Positions 22,255 to 37,876 of a stretch of 64,000 nt of DNA are shown here, piece after piece. The stretch is from the NCBI GenBank assembly GCA_028554745.1, contig JAQOTN010000016.1, positions 62,001 through 126,000 on the forward strand, read 5' to 3'. The stretch comes from Blastocrithidia nonstop. Taxonomy: Eukaryota > Euglenozoa > Kinetoplastea > Trypanosomatida > Trypanosomatidae. The notes below the pieces were generated by a model. It made no database searches. It was not told the DNA's origin and worked only from the letters and a program-made list of their open reading frames with translations. The position numbers and the translations under genes were made by a program. Within the stretch, counting starts at the first letter, position 1, and every line of letters starts with the position of its first letter.

Positions 22255-24768
22255 TTACAAACATGCATTGTTGCTGTTTTTTCAGAACACGCGTATATCT
22301 AGTGTGAATAAATGTACACATGATTATGCATGAATTAATTATTTTTTTTATATTTACCAGTGTTATTTGTTGACTATATTCTCTTACACTTTTACTTTCA
22401 TTATCTTTGCAACGTACTGAAAACTCGTGTGAAAGAGATGAGGTCAAAAGCGCGACCCAACATATACGTTTTGATCTTTGCTATTTGCATTCATGCTGTC
22501 GTGATCATTTTCATTTTTGTTATTGCTATTGTCAATCGTTGACTGTTTATACTATTTGCATGTATCGTGTTGTGTTATGTAATTATTCTACATAACATAT
22601 TATCTTTCACACAGCTTAGCACCATCACGGACAACATGGCAATAATCCTTACACGAGTCTAGTGTGAATTGTAATGCATCATAGACCTTCAGGAAGGGTA
22701 TTAGCGTATTGTGATGGTTATTACTATCATCACTATCACTATTATACGTTTCGTTTGCCTTATGTATAAACGAAAATGGTGGCACTAAAACCGCTTTCAA
22801 ATGACTATGTAAACTATTTGCATTATACTAATTAATAAAGTGTAGTACGACATTTTCATCTTGCGCATAGGCAAAAGAACAGGTGCAGTAAACTAGAGTG
22901 CCGTTGACTTTCAATTGCGCAAAGCCGTTACGCAACAGTCCCAATTGCAACATAAAAAGATCAGAACAAATATTTACTTTAATATTGTTTTGCTTATGAT
23001 CACTAGCTACGTGTGATTATGGGTTTTTCAATTGCTACTATTATTATTTTTTCAAGCATAATTTATGTTGTTACAGTTACTACTACGATAATGTTTACTA
23101 TTTCACATGTTTGATGTGATCTTACTAACTAATATTAGTTATGTGTGTAATTTTTGAGTTCTACTTTGCATTGTTGATGTGAATGTGTGCCATTCGATGT
23201 GTGTTTGATACACCAACGCATGCATCAATTTATTTATTAGCAAGTGAAAGATTATTTTGTACATTCTTATTTTTTGGTAGAGGCGAACCTAAGCAAAGAT
23301 GACAAAGTGAGCCGTCATGTGTGCATTACGCATCCACAAGTACTTTATCGAATAAAAGTTATGTTGTTTGACGTATTTAGTGTTATATACGTGATGATAA
23401 TTATGATGATGATAGAGATGGTTGTGCATCTGATGATTGTTACAATTTAATGAGATGTTATCGAACTGACTTCGGTGCATAAACAATATGCACTTGTGTA
23501 TTTGCTCTCTTGCGTTCTGATACGGTGCACTGTGCAGGATTGCCATTATTGATGCTCGTATCACACTTTACAGAATGTGAAACTCTTTCACGTTTATTAT
23601 TATTACTATTATTTGTTGTTTTCTGGCTTGATGTATTATTTGCTTCTGTGCAATCAGAGTTGATAGTTTTTAATTTATTCAGTTTTCGTTATTCGTGTGA
23701 TGTTAGACCAGTGTTGTCATGAATAGCAGCACAATGTGTTTTATCAGCATGTAACTAACATTAACGTTATTTTTGCTGTGATGTTACAAGTAATGTTTGC
23801 AAAGCTGCAGGTAGCGTAAAAGTACAGCCATCTGCCAAAAACAGTGCAACGTTGGAATTATTCACATTAGCACAGTAATTAAGATGGAATGTAGGTGAAA
23901 CTGACTAATTATCATCACCATCAACAATAATTTTTGGCTAACTTATTTTGTACGCATTTTCGTGTTTGCGTACAATGGAGCGACATGTGTACAGTCTGTC
24001 TAAATTAGCATCCACTCCGATCACTACACCTTCACTAACATTGCACCTATTACTTTTCTTTGCATTCTGTTCCTCAAATGTTGACTCTACTATATTTGCC
24101 TTGTGATGTTGTAATACTTACTGCGATTAAACAGATGATACTGCTTTCTGCTAATGGTCAACTGTTGTATTTGTGTTACCTCGAATCATATCAGCAATTA
24201 AATTTAACTTCATCCCAGGTGCACAACAAACGTCTAGCACCATATCACCATGCCTGGGTTGTAACGCAAGCACCGCCGCCATAGAAGCAGCATCCATACC
24301 AATAATAAAACCTAACTGGTACATGTGAGATGAATGCAGTGACACATTAGCGGGTAATGCAAAACAAGGACAATATGGAAGTCAGCTTACGTGTTTGACT
24401 TAGTTCATTGATAGGTGCAACTCCTATGCGAGCATGACATGCATTATTTATATTTTCTTTGCCTCATTGAGTTGATGTAGTGAGAGTAGCGTTTGCAATT
24501 CTTGTTGTGATATTAATTTTGAATATTTTACATAAGTACTGCTATCGGTGTTCTGTCTAAAGTAATCTCATCATGCCCTGTGTACACGCACATAACGAGG
24601 TAAAGTCTTAGTTAGTTTGATAATTTTTTTAAAAAGTTAAGGTGGTAGTGCGTTTTGTATACAATATTACACAAATGCTGCTGGGAAAGTATTTGGATAT
24701 GCATTACTTGCATGATGTGCATCAACACTAATTTACTGGTCAGCCTCTGTAGCCTACATAATTTTCAT
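22255..24768 (-). CDS. NOL1/NOP2/Sun-family RNA (cytosine-5) methyltransferase
   Basis: It transfers a methyl group from S-adenosylmethionine to RNA cytosine C5. The frame runs from ATG 24766-24768 to TAA 22255-22257, 837 aa. Motifs in order: LPRYVRVHRAW (N-terminal RNA-binding lobe), the SAM-binding loop VLDVCCAPGMKL (near 175-187), VIGVDANLDRLYT, the motif IV region KVLVDAECTHDGS (near 485), LFMLQLGLLRNGF, and GTLVYCTCSFAYAQDENVV (near 625). Both family cysteines are present, in AECTH and TCS. A TAA at 22600-22602 (codon 723) must be sense, because conserved sequence continues after it with SRFWPHLFHTSFQYVAKI. Trp in SWLPYCPC and RFWP is UGA. Ser/Asn-rich insertions double the usual length. 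The target RNA is unknown; trypanosomatids use such enzymes on rRNA, tRNA and mitochondrial rRNA. Confidence 0.88.
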
Positions 24769-25052
24769 CAAACACAAAACAGATAACTATAAAAAAATTT
24801 AATGAAAATAATGTGTACAGTTATTTTTACTTTTATGTAATAGAGTCTGTAGTGAATTTATTTATAATAAGACAAAAATATTGATGAAAATATAAAAAGA
24901 AAGTTATATGTTTAAAGAAAGAATCTTACAAATATAACATGTTATCTTTATACTTCTTGATCAAATTTAAAGTGTGACTTTTATGGCATAAATATGATGT
25001 TATAATAAAAACATAAAATTTATTATTTTTTCTTTTACTTTTATTTCACATG
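24769..25052. other. AT-rich intergenic spacer
   Basis: About 284 bases of AT-rich DNA. On the coding strand several TAA triplets follow the PPR gene terminator in its frame. No other feature is seen. Confidence 0.6.
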
Positions 25053-27293
25053 TTACTTAGGCATAGAGGCAGGTGGTGCCTTTGTCAATAACTCATTCGG
25101 GTAGTGCACACCACGCAATGGGTGTAACGGGTGCAGCTTATTTCACTTCGCCACACATGACAGCTGTTTTGCACTACGAGAGACTAGATGCACATCGGCA
25201 GCATCACTGTTGAGCGTCTTTAACATGGCAGCCACCGCAAGTACACTTTCAATAGAGGTAATTCGATCGCTAAACTGCTTCACGCTTGACTGCTGCACTG
25301 GTGAAGGAATGTTTGCGTGTGTCGACACAATAGATACATCCTCATCGTTGTTGTGAATATGGTGGTTTACTTGAGATATGGAGTGTGTTGTAAAGTGTTA
25401 TTTTTTGCTTTAACTTAGCATTGCAGTGATGGTATTGTGTGATCGAATCACAATAGAGGCTGGTTTCACTTTATCATTACTTCCACTAGAACTGATGTTG
25501 TTGTTTTTAACATTCTCAAATCTATCAAGCAAACGTTGCTATCATGATGAGGTAGCCTCTGCACTTCCATCTGCTTCACCAATATTACTAATATTATTAT
25601 TCAATAAGTTGGCCTTGGTGTGTGTAGAGGAAGCCTAGTGCCGTAACTACTCCAGGGCATGCGTGTCAACTGGTAACGTAGACTCCAAATACGTGTGAGC
25701 TTGAAGTTGATGTGTGTACGGTAACACACGAACCATCTGTCACGCTGGAGACGGTAAGAGACGAGACAAACGAAGAAGGCTCTGTAGTGCGTTTACACTT
25801 CACATACTCTTCTTATCCTATATGACTCGTCGCAGTATTAACCGAATCGATGTACAGGAAATGAAAACCGAGTCGTAGTGCTGCAGTAAAGATTCAAATA
25901 AGGTAGATAGTAGGACGGTGTGATCTACGACAGCCACTCGTCCATGAATGAGTCATCGCTGAGAGCGATCCCCAATACTCACGAGATGACGTGTACTACC
26001 GGCCAACACGGAGTTAATTATTTATTCAAAGCTCTCATAGAAAATAAGTGCATCCTGCCCACATGGGTGAATGAGTAGCGTATCTAATAACGCTAACCCA
26101 AGGGTTAGTGAAACCGTCAATGGGTTACCGGTCTGTTGGGTGTCGGTCTGTAACTCTTTGCGAATGAACGCCGCCGCCTCATGATCGAGACGACGGGCAA
26201 ACAAGTTACGCAGCAGTGCAATGTACATTTGTTATGTCACGGGCATGCTAAGTTGATGTGCCAGTGCCACACATCGAATACAATGAGACAGGTCATGTTC
26301 GTGTAACTTGAGTAGTGTGGTCAAGGTGTCTTTACTCGGTTGAATGTTGTATTTTTGCATCTGATTGAAAAGTTCAACTCCACGTTATCACTGTGGTGAA
26401 TGGATGAACATGGACATGACGGCGTTATAGTGCCCTGCTGTCAATTAAATAACTTCTTTACTATTACTATCAGTATTGTTAACATTATTTGTATTTGTTA
26501 TACTTGTACTTTGAAAGGACTGGGTCTGTGCTTGTAAATTGTGATTATGAACATGTAATGCATTCAATATGGCCTCTCCATATTTTCACCGAAGAGGCAT
26601 CTACGTTGCCGCTTCAAAGGATCGAAGTAATTACAAGTACACCACCGCATTCGGTCGAGTACCATGTTTGACTGCCTCATGGAAAATGTTAATAGCCTCC
26701 TGTCATGCACCATGACGACGACAGCCATTCATCGTGGCATGTAAACCAAATGTGTCTAGTATTATTTTATCTTCTCACATCTCATGACAGTGATGCAGTG
26801 CTGCTTGCCAATTTCCAGCATTGCGATAAGTGGCCAACAGAGCACTATGAACCTGTGGGTTGACTTTATTTGCATGTACGGCATGTTGTCAATACTTCAT
26901 GGCCTCTGAGGTGTTATTGCTATCATTAGCATGTGCCATCAAAATGACATAATCCTGTGAAGTAAACTGTACCTGGGCATCATGTAAGGCCTGCACAATA
27001 ATCTACGACCGATCTCACCGCCGCAGCCGACGCTGACGCTGTAGTAGTTCATGTACGGTCTACCGGTTAACTTCCTTCATGGCTACCGCATGACGAACAG
27101 CACTGTACAAGTGATGCTGTGGGGTCTGATCAATGGTGTGAGTTAGCGTAGGTCGTACCGTACTGGTGGGCTGCGCAGCTAACTTGTCTCATTTCTTGCC
27201 ATACAGTAATTTTATCACATCGGTCTGACGTCGCCTGCGGCCTGAGGCAGATGTTGCGATGGCACTGTAAACTCGCGTACGTGATAACCACAT
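25053..27293 (-). CDS. Pentatricopeptide repeat (PPR) protein, probably mitochondrial
   Basis: PPR proteins bind organellar RNA through stacked two-helix repeats. The frame runs from ATG 27291-27293 to TAA 25053-25055, 746 aa. The N-terminus MWLSRTRVYSAIATSASGRRRRQ is basic and free of acidic residues, as expected for mitochondrial import. Repeat-like helices run through roughly residues 90-450. One of the clearest contains TFGLHATMNGCRRHGAWQEA followed by INIFHEAVKHGTRPNAVVY, with the classic G-x-x-P-N-x-x-Y ending. Others contain VHSALLATYRNAGNWQAALH and TSQDYVILMAHANDSNNTSE. In-frame UAG, UAA (Glu) and UGA (Trp, as in MKYWQH and HEMWEDK) are frequent. Terminator context is TAA CAT GTG AAA TAA AAG TAA. 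Trypanosomatid PPR proteins often belong to mitoribosomes or editing-linked complexes; which applies here is unknown. Confidence 0.8.
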
Positions 27294-28088
27294 GTTAGGA
27301 TACTGTTTATTACACCTTGAGCAAACATAAAATTAATAAAATATTGTTTGTTTTGAAGAAAAAAAAGAAGAAAATAGCCATGCAATAAATAGTCATGAAA
27401 AAAAGTGAAAAGTGTTAGATATCATTGTGATCGGCATGAATTGATAATTAGCGTAAAGACATTTAGCCATAAAATTATGTATTAACTAAATTAATTATAA
27501 GATTTGTGAAACAGAAAGAGCAAATCGAGGAAAAGCAAATATATGGGGAAAAAATACCACTAATTATAACGCAAAGGAAAAAAAATTAAAACTAAAGTTG
27601 TACAACACAGCTGCACGTACTATTTCCTATCTGATTTTTTTTCTTTCCTTTCTATTCCCTACGTCACTCAAACTTTACGAGAGCGATAGGTGTTATTAAG
27701 AATAAAGAAAAAGTAGTAACAGAAGACGGAAGTAAATGTGCCAATCTATTTTTTAAAAAATTTATGCTAATAATAGGTAAAGCTGATAAATAGATTAGCG
27801 GCACTACGTAAAAGAAAAAGGATGTGAAACATGAAATGACAAGACACTATGTGTGATGAAGACACACGTACACCTCCTCTATCAAATTTATAATATAGAT
27901 TTATATAGATTTATATACATACTTATATATATATATATATATATACAATTACAGCCTAGTAATTAACAAAGCAATAAACACTTTACAATAACAATTTGAC
28001 AAAATAATATATATAAACATCAAAACAACAATATTTTTTTTTTAAAAAAATAAAAGACTATTTACGTTTGTAGAGTAGGTAAAGTGTT
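27294..28088. other. AT-rich intergenic spacer
   Basis: About 795 bases. It has a TA microsatellite at 27926-27947 and A-rich tracts near 27350-27400 that are T-rich pyrimidine stretches on the coding strand. It lies between the kinase terminator and the PPR start. No protein-like frame or RNA gene was recognised. Confidence 0.6.
27926..27947. repeat. (TA)n microsatellite
   Basis: A perfect or nearly perfect TA dinucleotide run within AT-rich intergenic DNA, likely to vary in length between isolates. Confidence 0.8.
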
Positions 28089-31202
<3,114 letters not shown>

Positions 31203-31634
31203 ATTGACTATAAATATAAATATATATTTATGTTGTTATTACAATTTTTATTAAACACGTATTTGTTTGACAAACTAAAAATCGAATAAATTGTTGAAAT
31301 TTTCTGTAAATATATTTGATAAGCAGTCGGCACGTAAAATCTAGTCAATTGACTTTTTTAAAAAAATTATTTGTTTGTAACAAACAAAAAAAATGGTGTA
31401 AAAATTTACTGCTGAGTCAACTATAAACTCGATTGAAATCTAAGCGGTTCTTGAATAAATAAAAAAAAGTAAAGTATTTGTGTACGAAAGAATAGATATA
31501 TATATATAAATATTTTGTTTACGTAAATTAATGCTGTAGCACTACTTATAATGTTTTTTTCTGCTGAAAACAACGTTAAAGTGGTCAAGCAACACTTAGT
31601 AAACAACTGTGAGAAACAAACAAATTTTATAAAA

Positions 31635-31660
31635 TATATATATATATATATATATAATTA
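31635..31660. repeat. (TA)n microsatellite
   Basis: A run of alternating T and A in the spacer upstream of the kinase gene. It is a simple-sequence tract with no other feature. Confidence 0.75.
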
Positions 31661-32402
31661 TGCTTTAATTGAATTACTATGTTCGAAATAAGGTAATGAT
31701 TAGTGTAAAGATGTGAAGTGCGCTAATTTATTTTTATTGATAGTATGGTATTATGAATGTAAGTAGTATTTGCGCTTTTGCACTTACATGCAAAATGGTT
31801 GCACCTACACAAAACTGTAATTCACAAAACAAAAAGTAAAAATAATTATAAATAACAATATATGTAAATCACAACTATCAATACGAAAAAAAAAAATTAC
31901 AAACAACAGTGTAATTTAGTAAACAATACGCAAACGGGGAAAAAAAGGTTCATGTAAAAATGTCAAATACAAAAATAAAGTTAGGTAAATATCGGTACAC
32001 AAATGATTACTTATCAAATACAAAAAAAAACTTTATCACATCATTGTGATACTTTTTTGTAGATAGTCGCAACATTTTAATTTAAGTAGATAACAAAGCA
32101 AAACAAATTAGATCAGACTGTTTTTTCTAGGGGAAAAAATAGACGATGCAACATGAAAAAGATTTTGCAAGTTATATATATATTAATACATACTTAATAA
32201 TTACACTTGTCGTTGAGTGTTGCAAACTTTCTGTAACAAAAAAAAAAGTCGATTGATATTATTGCAAATACTGTTATATGATTTACTTATCCATTGATTG
32301 TTTTTTTTCCATACTTATTTTTACAATGACTAGTGTGATGTAAACTTGCACAGAAATCAAGAAAAAATGGAAGAAAATAATTATAGCGTTTATTTAATTG
32401 AT

Positions 32403-32428
32403 GAAAGAAAAAAAAAAGAGAAAAGAAA
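32403..32428 (-). promoter_or_regulatory. Polypyrimidine tract (possible trans-splicing signal)
   Basis: On the coding strand this is a nearly pure C/T stretch with a central T run, upstream of the kinase gene. Such tracts direct splice-leader addition in kinetoplastids. Its distance from the kinase ATG (1.2 kb) is long, so it may instead mark PIG-Q polyadenylation, which in this group is coupled to a downstream pyrimidine tract. Confidence 0.3.
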
Positions 32429-32670
32429 TGTTGTTAATTGGTGTGTTTTTATAATACAAAAACCAGTATCATAATGGAAAAAAAAAAAGACTACGTGTTA
32501 GTGTATCAAAATAAAATTTGTATGTTTTTTTTTCGACTTATTTTCCAGATGTAAAAGTAATTTGTTGTAATTATTACAAAAAAAAAATTAGATATATATC
32601 CTAATAGCTTGTAAGAAGGTAATTATTATATTTTTTTTATATTATACAATGTTTTAGTTTAACTTTAGTG

Positions 32671-35600
32671 TTACACGCACAACGTACACGGCGGGTCAAT
32701 TGCGTTGGCGCGAAGGTGTGGAATAAGTTTACTGACCAAGTTAGTCTACCGTGGCACGGTGGCATGTAATAAAATGTCAGACATCTTTGACAGACTCAGC
32801 TACTTCACCAGGAGACGAAAAACAACCGCAAAGTCGGATATGACATGCGAAAACAACAGTGGCATCACATGAACCGAGACGTCTACCGTGAATGACACCC
32901 CCTCGCGTACATTCCCGCTAAGCACGTTGCTCTTCACCCGTGAAATACGTGGACTACCCAGCACCACCCCACCACGTCACTTGTGACGGTACAAATGTCA
33001 GTACACGATCGGGAACAAAGGCACATACAAGATCATAAACGCAATAGTAGAGAGCATACGTTGCATGTATCATATGGTCACGCGTACAAAGGCAAAGTAG
33101 ACGTAGTACACCATCAACGTAGGAAACAAAAACACCGCCACGGTAAACAAGAAAGTAGCCAATAACATCTGATCCAAATCAAAGTCATAGGCATCTACAC
33201 GTTGACGAAGTGGGTTGTACCGCTGCCCACGAAACTGACGGTACAAGTTGCTCACAATAGTCACCGCCAGACGCATTAACAACGCCATGGAATGGTAGAG
33301 CAGCTGAAGTTGTAAACTCACAAATCGTGATAGGTCGGCGACAAAGGCAAAGGCACTACTCGCTCCGGTAATGGAAATAAGTACCAGGGAGTAGTAGCAC
33401 GGTGGGATTCAGCGATAGTTGTAGTGAAAGCTGTACAGGTCTACATCACTGTTTGTACAGTTTATGTATGTGTTACCACCACTATTTGTAGTAGCATAAG
33501 TATTATTATTATTGTTCATGTTATACTGAGTTGCAATGTTTGTATTTACAAACAAGTTATTATACTTCGTGTAGGATCACTGCCACTGCGGTCATTGTCG
33601 ATGACAAAACTCATCTTATGACAAGTGGGTTGAGTTGGGAGTTGAGGTTCATCACTGTCAGACATGACCCGGTGACACACGCATCATTCAATCCCACAGA
33701 TTCATAATCAGCTTGGCAAAGAAGCACAAAGTAATGTTTAAGTCTCCATTGACTTTTAGTCCCGCAGGCCAGCCATCAAACCAGTCCAAGTAACTCATGT
33801 GTGTTTCATACAAGAAGTAACGTGACACACGTACCGCCCAGCCATGCAGTGGAGGGCCACCAGTAGCCAAGAGTAAACAGAGCAGTGTACCCAACACACA
33901 ATCCACCATCAGCTGAATGAGGAAGTTACCGACACACCACACACTAGTTCGCCGTACCGTGTGGCCCGTTAACAAATGGGGTAGTACCGGGTGTAGACCA
34001 CAGGATCGGGTCTTGTGAGTGAGTAGAGATAAGAAATTAATTAGTGCACGTAAACGAATTTAGGCAATCGCCATGGTGTACGAATACCGGCTTAGCGTGG
34101 ATAGCACCAAAACAATCTTGGATAAGACTGTTGTGGTAATTCCTACTAATCATAAAATTCATTCATCTACTGCAGACAACGTTTTTGTAGGTGTGACTTG
34201 GTCTGAACGTATTGTATTTGCTGTTATAGACTTATCTTATTGTTATTATATTTACGTTTTTGATTTATTAGTGTTTACTTCATGATATGTTACCTTTTTG
34301 CTATTGTCATTCTCATTACTATTTTTCTATATATTAACTTTGTTACCTCTTCTTCTTCTTCTATTACGTGATCCACTATTGTTTTATGTTTTGTTTTTTA
34401 TGTTGTTATTATTATTATTTTTATTCAAAAATTATGTCAAGGAAGGCTGTGTATTATTGCTTTCTTGTTGTTGTTGAGTAGTTACACCATTGGCATGACC
34501 ACAGCATTTACTAGTTGTGCCGTTCATTTTCTGCAATGGTGTTACTTCATTTCCTTCTTTACCTTATGCAATACTTTCTAATATCTCAATCACCTCACGT
34601 ACATTACACCCAGCTCGTGAGACGGCAATCATCGTACTCATCTACGCCTCATCAATGCTTAACGGGAAGTCAAGACGTGGTGCAACACCAGGCTATGGTT
34701 TCTTTTGTACTTCACAAGCATGTCTTGTGGTTGCATCGGACGACACAACAGACGGCAGTGAATTAGCATCACGTTAGGTGAAGATGTTACTGCTCTCGTT
34801 CTCATTGGCTCTCTATTCACGTACAAATTCACTTTCGCACTTATCCGTAGTGGAGGCAGATGTGTCAGCAGCAGAAAGATCCCTAGTAGTAGAGTTGATA
34901 GCTGAATCAGACATTTATTTTCATGATACTTAGCTATCCTTGCGAAATCTATGTGTCTTCTTGCTGTTATTCGTTACTTCATCATAATGTTTAATATTAC
35001 ATTAACCATTTGCCAAAAGGTGTTAGTTTCTACTGTAGCTATGTACACTATTCTTTGAATTAATATCGTTGACTGGGGCTAACAATTATAATCCACTGTT
35101 TTGTTCAAGATGGTTTGATGCAAAGGTTGATTAGAGTAATTATGATTTCGATGATATCGATGAACCAGCTTTGATGGTCGTCTCAAAGGAAGAATTGATC
35201 ATTTCGCCATCATCATCGTCATTGTCATTATTTTTAATATTAGTTTAATCGTTGTTAGTGTTGTTATCACTTTCAGTTATTTACATCTTATCACAAACAT
35301 ATTCATTATTTTCTGTACCTACTTATGATTGTTTGCACTCAACAGTAGTAGTCAAATTAATTATAGAGCAAGGAGGAATAGTTTTATTACTCTAAAGTTG
35401 ATGTGATCTCTTTGATGGTAATTGATTAGTATGTTTGCAAGAAACATCTGCTTTTGCTGATGCTGATAATGCTGCTGTTGCGGATGACATTTATTGTTAT
35501 TACTATTGTAGTTATTGCTAATGTTGTTATTAATGACTATCAGGCAATTGTGTCAAGCCAATAGATTCGCATGAACTACGATTTTGGCTATGTGTGGCTA

Positions 35601-37539
35601 CATGTAATTACACCTTGACACCATTTGCTTGTGTTGCATGCTACTTTGATGTGTGTTATTTCGTTTTGCGTTTGCTGCGTGTTTGCTATGACGTTGGCAA
35701 TGCTTTTTGAGCTTGTGTTATTGAATGGAAAGGTTGAGTTGAATCACAAAGCAATGTAGGTGTAGAGGTTGACAAGGATGCTGCATCTGTGGGCTTTGTT
35801 GTTGCCTGTGAATTGTTTTTATATACTTGTGTTATGAAGGTGGTGGTGGTGGTGGTGGCTGGTGTACTTGTCATGGTTTCAGATGAGGATTGAACAGATA
35901 CGTCGTACGGATGAAAACTGATACTTTTTATAGTTTCATGTTAAGAGTTGATGTGATGACCATGGTGTGTGTTGGGCATTGTATTATCCATAGCAATATA
36001 ACTTGTGTTATTTGACAATGAATTACTCTTAATACTGTTATTGCTGTTATCATGACTAATCACACTACCATCATTTATAGTGTACGTTCGATTTTTACTG
36101 AACCTGGAAATATGATCTTTATTATTTTTTCTAATATTATTATTATTATTATTATTAGTAGTAGTAGTAGTAGTAGTAGTTGTTGTAAAAATTACATCAC
36201 TATTACTCCCATTCGCGTTTTTGGACTTACTAGAAATTTGATTGTTTTTGTTGTTGCTTTTGTTATTGTTTTGATAGTTATCATGGTAATCCGTCTCAGA
36301 CAATGTGTGGTGTGTTGCCGGACTACTTTACCCAATCATAACTTTAGGCAGTAACACGCCTTACACAATGGAGTGAGCTCCAAGTACGCAGATGGGCTTC
36401 TCGCCACGCATTAACAAATTTACAAGAGCCGAGGAACCGTACAAGGAGGTGGCACTTCACAAATGTGGTCGGGTGCTACTAATTTTACGTGCATCCACAC
36501 GAATCACATGAAGCTGACACGGCTGAACACGACAGCCACAACACCACACCTCACCCAACACGGGTCCATGTTGTAACTCCAATCAAATGTCATTTTGCTG
36601 CCGCATTAATCGAACCGTGTTCTCACGAAGCACCATCGGCCCAGGTGAGGCAGGGCTGCATGGATTAGCACTAGTGTCCTCATAGTAATTATGATTATTA
36701 CTATTACTACTACTACCAAGAGGAAATGTAGGAAAAGTTCTACGAGGTGAATATGGTGAAAAGGGCAACCCACACGCTCCAGCCTCGCGCACACTTGATG
36801 TGGCATGCGTTGGAATATTTCTCAAATAACCCAAAATTTGTAAATCGGAGTAGTGCGGAGTGCCACTGTGTGTAGACCTACGTCGGTTTGTGTACTGGTG
36901 GTGTAATTGATGTTAGTATGATTGAGATTACAAAGATTCGTTTTACTACTACTACTACTATTACTACAGTTATTATTTTTGATACTACTGCTGTTATTAT
37001 TACTATTAACAAAAATAATGTTCATTACCTTTTAGCTATGATAATTTGTGTTTTCACTCATGTGAGTAGTGCAACAAATTTCCTATAAATGGTGATAATT
37101 CATGTTATTCTTCATCATACTACTAGTTACATTAAGTACTACTATTATTGTTACTATTACCTTTACTAGAATGTAAATGTCTTTTGGCATTGTGTTGCTT
37201 GTGCTAGTGGTGATGGTGTGATAAGATGCGTTTGACAATCTAAAGTTGCTACGCCGCCTCATGATAGGTTTCACACGCAAAAAATCATGCCACAATCACG
37301 GACAGCCCACGTGGGTTTCATCCTACAATTCACCGTCCAGCTAACTATTTTGTGTTATTATTATTATTAACATGAAGTTTGACCAATTGACTGCATACGG
37401 CATTACCAAGTGCATTAGATTCACCATTAACACGTGTTAATTGATGCTGCTGTTGATGATTATGCAGTAAAAATGTATTTTCTTATTCGTATGCTATGGG
37501 TCAAACAAGAGTGCAAATATCTGCCGCTGATGAGGACAT
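32671..37539 (-). CDS. PIG-Q/GPI1 subunit of the GPI-GlcNAc transferase, with large low-complexity insertion
   Basis: PIG-Q stabilises the ER complex that starts GPI-anchor synthesis. I read one frame from ATG 37537-37539 to TAA 32671-32673, 1622 aa. The N-terminus has the family-like GRWIVGW (68-74, both W as UGA). The C-terminal membrane core has RLRALINFLSLL, DCVLGTLLCLLL, WFDGWPAGLKVNGDLN (about 1254-1268) and RQRVDAYDFDLDQ (about 1445), each with a clear counterpart in human PIG-Q. In between lie about 900 residues of Asn/Ser/Thr/Glu-rich sequence plus an ordered Cys-containing block (VWCCGCRVQPCQLHV). A TAA at 34930-34932 (codon 870) precedes an in-frame ATG at 34912-34914 by only 15 bases. 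This could split the gene in two, but the shared frame, absent spacer and PIG-Q-like N-terminus favour Glu. The boundary carries most of the uncertainty. Confidence 0.8.
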
Positions 37540-37876
37540 GGACTACAACAGAAAAAAAAATTAAAATAATTTGATTGTATATTTGGTAGTGAAGTAATAG
37601 AAAAGCCTGGATGTATATTTCTTCTCAAGTAATCGAAGCTATCAATGAACACTTTTTGATTTTTATAAACTAAAGAAAATAAAATGGATTGCATATTTGA
37701 AATGTATGGTTTATAATACAGCAAATCTATTTATTCACATTTACAACAATAATAATTTATTTGTAAAAATAAGCACATGTCAGACAATCAAGAAGTTATT
37801 AATAACACAAATATTTTTTTAAAGATATACTTGTTCTTTACTATCTTATCTTTCTTGTGTTTTTTTTATATTTTTA
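37540..37876. other. AT-rich intergenic spacer
   Basis: About 337 bases of AT-rich spacer between the coiled-coil gene terminator and the PIG-Q start. An A run lies beside the PIG-Q ATG, giving a pyrimidine tract on the coding strand near 37552-37562. Nothing else was recognised. Confidence 0.55.

Larger units (their letters stand above)
31203..32670. other. Long AT-rich intergenic region
   Basis: About 1.47 kb, very AT-rich, with many A homopolymers of 8-12 bases on the + strand that are T tracts on the coding strand. TA microsatellites lie at about 31496-31510 and 31635-31660. No coherent coding frame, tRNA or repeat element was recognised. It separates PIG-Q from the kinase and should contain the kinase splice-leader acceptor. 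Confidence 0.6.
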
